DNA of 36,797 bases from Caulobacter sp. (GTDB lineage: Bacteria > Pseudomonadota > Alphaproteobacteria > Caulobacterales > Caulobacteraceae). The stretch covers positions 1 through 36,797 of the forward strand of contig JAQGIP010000042.1 of NCBI GenBank assembly GCA_028291055.1, written 5' to 3'. Shown piece by piece: positions 31,618-36,797 of this stretch. A program made the position numbers and the translations under genes. The notes beneath the pieces were generated by a model. That model did not search any database and was not told where the DNA came from. It saw nothing but the letters and a program-made list of their open reading frames with translations. Position 1 is the stretch's first letter. Each line of letters opens with the position of its first letter.

Positions 31618-34600
31618 TTGGCGGCTTCCTCCGACTCAGGGCTGGTCATCGCTTGGTTTCACGAGGCACAATTGACCTTCACCGCCGGGCCTGGGCTGAT
31701 CGAACCTGTCGTTGGCGACCCGTCTCGCGAAGCGATCGCCTCCCTGCGCGGATACGCTTACCAGCTTTACTTGAGCACATTAGCCTGGATGGGTCTTGCC
31801 CAAGGCGAAGTGCTTCATCTTGAGGTCGCCGAGGACTACGCCATCGCTACGCAAGCGGCGCTGGAGGCCGTTCAGGTCAAGGACGCGGCCGCGTCTGGCA
31901 GCCTGACCTTGCGCCACAAGGACGTGATCCAGGCAATCGACAACTTCGTGCATCTGCACACCCACAATCCTGGGCGGCGGATCACCCTAAGGTTCCTGTC
32001 AACGGCGGAGATCGGAAAGGAAAGAGCGGTCAAGGATCGTCCTGACGGTGCTGAGGGGCTGGTCTATTGGCGTCGGGCAGCCGCAGGCGAAAAGGTGACG
32101 CCCTTGCGCACCGTGCTCGAAGCCCTCCCGCTAAAGACCGAGACGCTCCGGTTCATCAGGACGCGTGACGACGCCGCCCTGCGCAAAGACCTTCTGCAGC
32201 GTCTGCATTGGGACGGTTCTCGTCCGGACTTCGCGACGGTCCGCGAGGAATTTGACCTCGCCATGACCGCTCTTGGCCAACACCACCACCTGACCGTCAA
32301 TGAAAGTCGGCAACTCGGTGGGACCCTTCTCATGACAGTGCTGGACGTCATCGTCACGCCAGGTTCTCGCAGGCTCACGACTGTGGACCTGACGGAGAGG
32401 CTGGAGGCGGCCACCCATATCGCCGTACCGCGCCGTCATCTGGAGACGTTGATCCAGCAGACCCAAGGCGGTCTTGGAGCGCCGGCGACTCGCACGACGC
32501 TGATGTCGGAAACGGGCGCTCCATTTCCGAAGTTGTTGGCTCGCCGTGTGCTGCTGGTCGATCAAATCATCCAGAGACTGGAAGCGGACGGCGCCGTGGT
32601 GCTTACGGGCGGCACAGGCTCTGGCAAAACTCTGCTTGCGCGCTTGGTCTCCCGACGAAGGGCCGGTGACTGGCGCATCGTCGATCTCTATGGCCTTGGA
32701 CGGCAGGAACTAGTCGCCCGTCTGGATGCCGTTTTGGCGGCCAGCGCGTTGGAGGCGTTCGACGGACTGATCCTTGACGACCTCAACGGTCACGAAGACC
32801 CCGATGTTGAAAGGGCTCTGGCCCGGTTGGCCGAAGCGCTGCGACGCCGGGACCGCCCCCTGCTCATTTCGAGCTATCAGGCGCCGGCCGCTCGCCTCCG
32901 CGACGCCCTTTGCATCGAGCCCGAGTCATCAATAGCCGTGTCGCGACTGACGGTCCGCGAAACGGCCGACCTGATCGTCGACGCCGACGGCGATCCTGAC
33001 CGGTGGGCTCGTGCGATCCATTCCGCCTCAGGTCCGGGCCACCCACAGTTAGTCCAGGCGATGATCGCAGACTTCCGGCGGCGCGGATGGCCGACCGAAG
33101 AAGCGAGCAAGCTCGAACGCTTGGAGCTTGGCGATCTGATGCTGGTCGAAGAACGCGAAGCGGCCCGCCGCCGCCTCGTCCAGGCGGCCAGCCCCGACGC
33201 CCGTAAGCTACTGGACCGCCTCAGCGTGGTACTCGGAACCTTCAAGCGGCCACTGGCCCTTGAATTGGCCCGGCTGCCGCCACCCGCGCATGACGCGGGT
33301 GCTTGTCTGGACGATCTGACCGGACCTTGGATCGACCGCTTGAGCAGTGATCGGTTTAGGCTCTCGCCACTGCTCAACGGCCTAGCAGCGGCGAACATGA
33401 CCGAGACCGAAGTGACAGTCGTCCGCCGACAAATCGCCAAGGCTCTCGTGGGCGGCAAAAATCTAGACGTTCAAGACGTCGGCGAAGCCTTCGTTCAAGC
33501 CTTAGCGTCGTCCGCCGAGGAGGAGTTGACGCGCATCGGACTGGCGGTCTTGTCGACCGATATCAACCAACTCGGTGATCTGGCGATGTGGCTGATCCCT
33601 TTGCGCGCCTTGCGCACGGACCAGCCAATCTATCCGGCCAATCCGACCATCAGCCGGATTCTACGTCTTGCGCAGGTGCTTCTGGAATCCGAAGCAGAGT
33701 CGTCAAGAGGTTTCGCCGAGGCTTGGCAGGCCCTGCAAGCCGAGCTCGTCGCCGAGCCGGACGAGGCCGTGCGAGAATCTTTCGAAGCCATGGCGTTCGC
33801 CAAAGTTCTCCTGTGCAGGAAGTTCTCGCAGGCTGTCGATGATTGGCTGAACTACCTGGTTCGTTTCGACCAGCTCACGCGGACCAACGAGACGTTCAGC
33901 GGGTTGGTGGCTAACTACAAGCGCGGGGTTTCCGGTCGCGGTAGCGATCCGGTTGGCTTCCTCTTCCACTATCAAGCCTTATCGCTGCCCTCGGTTGACG
34001 CGCTCTTGAAGTGCTTTGAGGATCTCGATCGCCTTGATGGTGGGGTGCGCGAGCGATTGTTGGCCGACTTCGACGCTAAAAAAGGCGACGCTGCCGTCGT
34101 TCTCAGCCATGCTTGGGTGGCCGACCGCGACAATGATCGCCTCGACGGTGCGACGGCCGCCGAAAGCTACCGCCGCATCGCCGAGATCGCGGCGGGCTGG
34201 CAGAAGGGCGACCTAGCGACGCGCGCACTGATCGCCCGCGCGGTGATGTTCGACGAGTATGTCGACGATCGCCCTGAAGCAGTCGGGACCCTTGATGAGG
34301 CCGAGACCCGCTTTGGCGCTCAGGTCGCGATCGATCGGGCGCGAGCGACGATATTCTTCCGCCGGAAGGAATACTCTGCGGCGCTCCATTTGATCGAGGC
34401 GCTCGCCGACAATCTCGGAGGCGAAGTGGTCGAGCGCGCGTACGTGTTTCGGCAGGCTGGCATCAGCGCCTCCGAGCTCTCGCGTTGGAGCGATGCGCGC
34501 AAATGGTTCGAGGCGGCCCGCGACGAAGCCGCACAAGCGCATACGACCGCCATGGAGGCGATGGCCGCAGGCCTACTCGGCGACATCGCGATCGCGTCCA

Positions 34601-35685
34601 GACGCGACGGCGACGATGTCGACGCTGTGCAGCACATGGCCAGAGCTCTGGAAGCGTTGAGCACGATCGACCCTGAAGGGTCGTTGAAGGGCGCATACGT
34701 TCACCGGGCACTCGGTCACGCCGTGCTCTGGCTCAATGGAGAATTGACCGAAACCCAATATGAAGTTGAAGGCGACAGCGGGCCGCCGCAAGCGCCGGCC
34801 GGCTTCTGCAGCAATCCCGATCCGATGGAAGGCATAAGGGAGCGGCCGCTCACTGATCGAGCTGGCGCTTGGTACCTTCTGGCCCTAGCCGACATTGCTA
34901 TCGACGGAGCGGCTGGAGAAGCGGTCCGGCTCCCCGCGCGACTTGGGGGCAAGATCATAACGGGCATGGAAACGTCGGTTCGGCGTGCTGAACTGGATCG
35001 GGGTCTGCGCAGTTGGGATGTGGAGCGGTTCCCCGATCTCTTCGAGGCTTACGCCGAAGCGCATCTTTGGTTGCGCGACAAGGCCGCGATAGAGAGCGAC
35101 GTCGCTCTCACTGTGGTGGATGGGCCCTTCCCAAAGCCCTCGACCGAACAGAAAGCCAAGTCTGAGACCGCTAGCTTGGTCGCCAACCTTCTTATCCGTA
35201 TTGCGATAACCGGTGGCATGCGTAAGCGGCCTGACACGTTAGAACAGCTGCGACGCGTGGGCGACCGCTTCAACGCAACCGGCTATCCGGGAGTCGAGTT
35301 GATCGACGAGGCGCTCGCCGCGTCCGAGAGCGATCTGGCTAAGGCACTGGCGGCTTGGCTCATCCTTGCTGACGAGGCCCCGGTGGCGCCGCGCGAGATT
35401 TGGGCGGCGGGCTTCTACCTCTTGAATATGAAGGACGTGTCGGAACTTTTCGGCGGACGTTTTGCGGACGCTGTTGATGAATGGGTGCGAACGTCCTGGG
35501 ACTTCGTCATCGGTCGGCAGCGCTTCCTGCTGGCGAGTCCGCCGCTGGCCGAAGAGCGAATCAAGACGGCATTGGCGTCAGCGCAACGCGGCTATGGCCT
35601 TCTCGCAAAGGTTCTGCAGGAAATGCACCGTCAGGTTGGGCTAGAACTGTCCAGCGAGGTTATCGCGTATCTGAGGAATGCCTGA
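31618..35685 (+). CDS. Avs-like STAND NTPase with N-terminal DUF4297/Cap4-type nuclease domain
   Basis: This 1355-codon gene encodes a three-part protein. Residues about 45-140 look like a DUF4297/Cap4 PD-(D/E)XK nuclease: LRGYAYQLYL, then LEVAEDY (E69, E72, D73) and VQVKD (Q86-K88). Residues about 315-560 form a P-loop STAND-type NTPase with Walker A GGTGSGKT (331-338) and Walker B LILDD (384-388), followed by winged-helix-like sequence. The remaining 700 residues are helical and resemble TPR sensor repeats. This order matches Avs antiviral proteins, in which phage-protein binding by the repeats triggers DNA cleavage. It is shorter than typical Avs2-4 (over 1500 residues). The start is a TTG at 31618 or, with GAGG upstream, the in-frame TTG at 31672. 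G+C is visibly lower than in the P450 gene. It stands alone, without an adjacent effector gene. Confidence 0.75.
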   Translation: MAASSDSGLVIAWFHEAQLTFTAGPGLIEPVVGDPSREAIASLRGYAYQLYLSTLAWMGLAQGEVLHLEVAEDYAIATQAALEAVQVKDAAASGSLTLRHKDVIQAIDNFVHLHTHNPGRRITLRFLSTAEIGKERAVKDRPDGAEGLVYWRRAAAGEKVTPLRTVLEALPLKTETLRFIRTRDDAALRKDLLQRLHWDGSRPDFATVREEFDLAMTALGQHHHLTVNESRQLGGTLLMTVLDVIVTPGSRRLTTVDLTERLEAATHIAVPRRHLETLIQQTQGGLGAPATRTTLMSETGAPFPKLLARRVLLVDQIIQRLEADGAVVLTGGTGSGKTLLARLVSRRRAGDWRIVDLYGLGRQELVARLDAVLAASALEAFDGLILDDLNGHEDPDVERALARLAEALRRRDRPLLISSYQAPAARLRDALCIEPESSIAVSRLTVRETADLIVDADGDPDRWARAIHSASGPGHPQLVQAMIADFRRRGWPTEEASKLERLELGDLMLVEEREAARRRLVQAASPDARKLLDRLSVVLGTFKRPLALELARLPPPAHDAGACLDDLTGPWIDRLSSDRFRLSPLLNGLAAANMTETEVTVVRRQIAKALVGGKNLDVQDVGEAFVQALASSAEEELTRIGLAVLSTDINQLGDLAMWLIPLRALRTDQPIYPANPTISRILRLAQVLLESEAESSRGFAEAWQALQAELVAEPDEAVRESFEAMAFAKVLLCRKFSQAVDDWLNYLVRFDQLTRTNETFSGLVANYKRGVSGRGSDPVGFLFHYQALSLPSVDALLKCFEDLDRLDGGVRERLLADFDAKKGDAAVVLSHAWVADRDNDRLDGATAAESYRRIAEIAAGWQKGDLATRALIARAVMFDEYVDDRPEAVGTLDEAETRFGAQVAIDRARATIFFRRKEYSAALHLIEALADNLGGEVVERAYVFRQAGISASELSRWSDARKWFEAARDEAAQAHTTAMEAMAAGLLGDIAIASRRDGDDVDAVQHMARALEALSTIDPEGSLKGAYVHRALGHAVLWLNGELTETQYEVEGDSGPPQAPAGFCSNPDPMEGIRERPLTDRAGAWYLLALADIAIDGAAGEAVRLPARLGGKIITGMETSVRRAELDRGLRSWDVERFPDLFEAYAEAHLWLRDKAAIESDVALTVVDGPFPKPSTEQKAKSETASLVANLLIRIAITGGMRKRPDTLEQLRRVGDRFNATGYPGVELIDEALAASESDLAKALAAWLILADEAPVAPREIWAAGFYLLNMKDVSELFGGRFADAVDEWVRTSWDFVIGRQRFLLASPPLAEERIKTALASAQRGYGLLAKVLQEMHRQVGLELSSEVIAYLRNA

Positions 35686-35732
35686 TCTCGGCTGCCGTTC
35701 GGGCCGTTATGATCAAGAAATGATCCTTGAGT

Positions 35733-35750
35733 CCGCTCCAGTGGGAGCGG
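35733..35750. terminator. Hairpin after the Avs-like gene
   Basis: CCGCTCC (35733-35739) pairs with GGAGCGG (35744-35750) around a 4-base loop, 48 bp past the stop codon and between two convergent genes (the Avs-like gene and lepA). No T-run follows on either strand, so this is a modest terminator candidate. Confidence 0.4.
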
Positions 35751-35805
35751 GACCCCGAGCTGCCGCCACCCAAAGTTTCAAGCCAGGGTAGGCTCGACAA
35801 CTCCC

Positions 35806-36797
<992 letters not shown>

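Overview
The window looks like a chromosomal segment of a high-G+C alphaproteobacterium, probably Caulobacterales (Caulobacter/Phenylobacterium-like). This is inferred from G+C-rich codon use and a set of genes common in that group (DUF3309, DUF983, DUF599, MmcQ/YjbR, NIPSNAP, L-sorbosone dehydrogenase, LepA). No rRNA or single diagnostic marker fixes the genus.

Positions 1 to about 15,110 form an accessory region ending at the 3' end of a tRNA-Ser(GGA) gene (15111-15200, minus). From left to right it holds: the end of an IS6-family element; a low-G+C, 1469-residue RTX/cadherin-like exoprotein with an embedded SASA-type (GQSNM) esterase domain; an IS110/IS1111 element with a frameshifted transposase; a 143-bp MITE-like element; two small membrane-protein genes; a compact His-Xaa-Ser cassette (hxsB-hxsC-hxsA, 4-bp overlaps) without a visible hxsD; a TIR-domain gene with a frameshifted partner; and a serine recombinase that has lost its catalytic domain. 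A degenerate copy of the tRNA 3' end at 14890-14928 (32 of 39 bases) suggests that mobile DNA integrated here.

From 15.2 to 31.2 kb the window looks like ordinary chromosome: a sorbosone dehydrogenase-like lipoprotein, a YjbR protein, DUF599, an MHS-type transporter, DUF3309, a GST, DUF983, several uncharacterised proteins, NIPSNAP, an ABC-F ATPase, DoxX, a methyltransferase, a DUF385/deazaflavin-type protein and a cytochrome P450. The intergenic spaces carry palindromic repeats: a 24-bp-arm REP-like palindrome, a 39-bp-arm inverted repeat, and two copies of a 59-bp element that supply stop codons to neighbouring genes.

At 31.3-35.7 kb lies a second accessory insertion. A diverged copy of the last 200 bp of the ABC-F gene is followed by a 1355-codon gene with a DUF4297/Cap4-like nuclease N-terminus, a STAND-type P-loop NTPase and a helical-repeat C-terminus, the architecture of Avs antiviral proteins. 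The window ends in lepA, which is cut by the right edge.

The strongest candidates for unusual biology are the hxsBCA cassette (two radical SAM enzymes and a secreted peptidoglycan-binding substrate with 11 His-Xaa-Ser motifs), the Avs-like protein, and the RTX-SASA fusion.
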